A DNA stretch of 7,012 nucleotides, taken from Candidatus Aminicenantota bacterium. GTDB lineage: Bacteria; Acidobacteriota; Aminicenantia; JAMOAD01. Below the pieces are notes generated by a model. That model saw only the letters and a program-made list of their open reading frames with translations. It did no database searches and was not told the origin of the DNA. The translations under genes and the position numbers were made by a program. How positions within the stretch are numbered: the first letter of the stretch is position 1; every line of letters starts with the position of its first letter. This document shows, piece by piece, positions 6,647 to 7,012 of the stretch. The stretch is from the NCBI GenBank assembly GCA_027061995.1, contig JAMOUT010000078.1, positions 1 through 7,012 on the forward strand, given 5' to 3'.

Positions 6647-6721
6647 GGGTTATATTCGTGGAAAATATGTCCATGCCATGCATATAAGGAATAATCGGCA
6701 TAAGTTAATATGGAAAAATAA

Positions 6722-7012
6722 TTATTCTATATTGAGTGAGTAAAGTAATTGATTGTCATTGTCATCGGATTTTATGTAATAATATCTGTTATTATTAATT
6801 GTTCTGATATCAGCAAAAGGGAGTTTAAGTTTTTTTATGAATTTTCCTTTAATTGAAAAAACCTTAAAGACATTAAATTGTTCACTATTATTGGGAATCT
6901 CAACATAAATCTTATCGTTTGATATTATCAAATCTTTCATAGGGGGGAAGAATTCGGGAAATTTAATAAGATTTTTCAAAATATTCCAATAAGCTTTATT
7001 CGATTCTTTCAT
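6722..7012 (-). CDS. C-terminal end of a probable 6-bladed beta-propeller protein (5' truncated)
   Basis: The frame is open to the right window edge. The Met at 7012 is coincident with the edge and has no visible ribosome binding site, so it is most likely internal. The 96 visible residues end at a TAA at 6722-6724. They contain alternating strand-turn-strand units: MKDLIISNDKIYVEI, FKVFSIKGKFIKKLKLPF, then NNNRYYYIKSDDNDNQLLYSLNIE-like terminal strands. The order 'PP-x-DLII...IYVE', 'V-F-x-x-x-G-K-x-x-x-x-x-x-LP' and a closing 'YY-I-x-x-D...Y-x-L' is how 6-bladed beta-propeller (NHL-like) proteins of Bacteroidota and Aminicenantes-type bacteria typically end. Such proteins are usually exported or lipoproteins of unknown role. 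The N-terminus, export signal and most blades lie outside the window. Gene reality is good; the family call is moderate. Confidence 0.65.
   Translation of the reverse strand: MKESNKAYWNILKNLIKFPEFFPPMKDLIISNDKIYVEIPNNSEQFNVFKVFSIKGKFIKKLKLPFADIRTINNNRYYYIKSDDNDNQLLYSLNIE

Overview
The window is AT-rich bacterial DNA (most stretches about 30% G+C by eye) carrying five protein genes and one unusual intergenic block. A fliK-type flagellar hook-length gene enters from the left edge on the + strand. A secreted family-92 glycoside hydrolase (alpha-mannosidase type) follows on the + strand. Three genes then run on the - strand: a secreted DUF4412-like protein of unknown function, a membrane-anchored 5'-nucleotidase-family metallophosphoesterase, and the C-terminal end of a probable 6-bladed beta-propeller protein cut by the right edge.

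Organism: fliK indicates a flagellated bacterium. The exported proteins and low G+C would fit a diderm such as a spirochaete or one of the poorly cultivated FCB-like or Aminicenantes-like lineages. The GH92 architecture and the propeller fragment look like Bacteroidota-style families, but Bacteroidota generally lack flagella. I cannot assign a phylum from this window.

Layout: 2-694 fliK (5' truncated). 695-1087 is a non-coding block of distinctly higher G+C (136 of 300 bases, 45%, in 721-1020). It is built from degenerate direct repeats and stem-loops, ends in a terminator-like hairpin, and is flanked by an imperfect inverted repeat (701-721 / 1061-1081). 1088-1116 is a near-consensus sigma-70 promoter, and 1157-4087 is the GH92 gene. 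4098-4121 is a strong hairpin shared by the convergent GH92 and DUF4412-like genes. 4126-4908, 4983-6587 and 6722-7012 are the leftward genes, separated by gaps of 74 and 134 bp.

The genes do not form one pathway. Several encode exported proteins acting on sugars or phosphate esters outside the cytoplasm, which suggests scavenging of host- or community-derived glycans and nucleotides, but that link is inference. No transporter, regulator or defence gene is visible. The part least explained by known families is the 701-1081 intergenic element.
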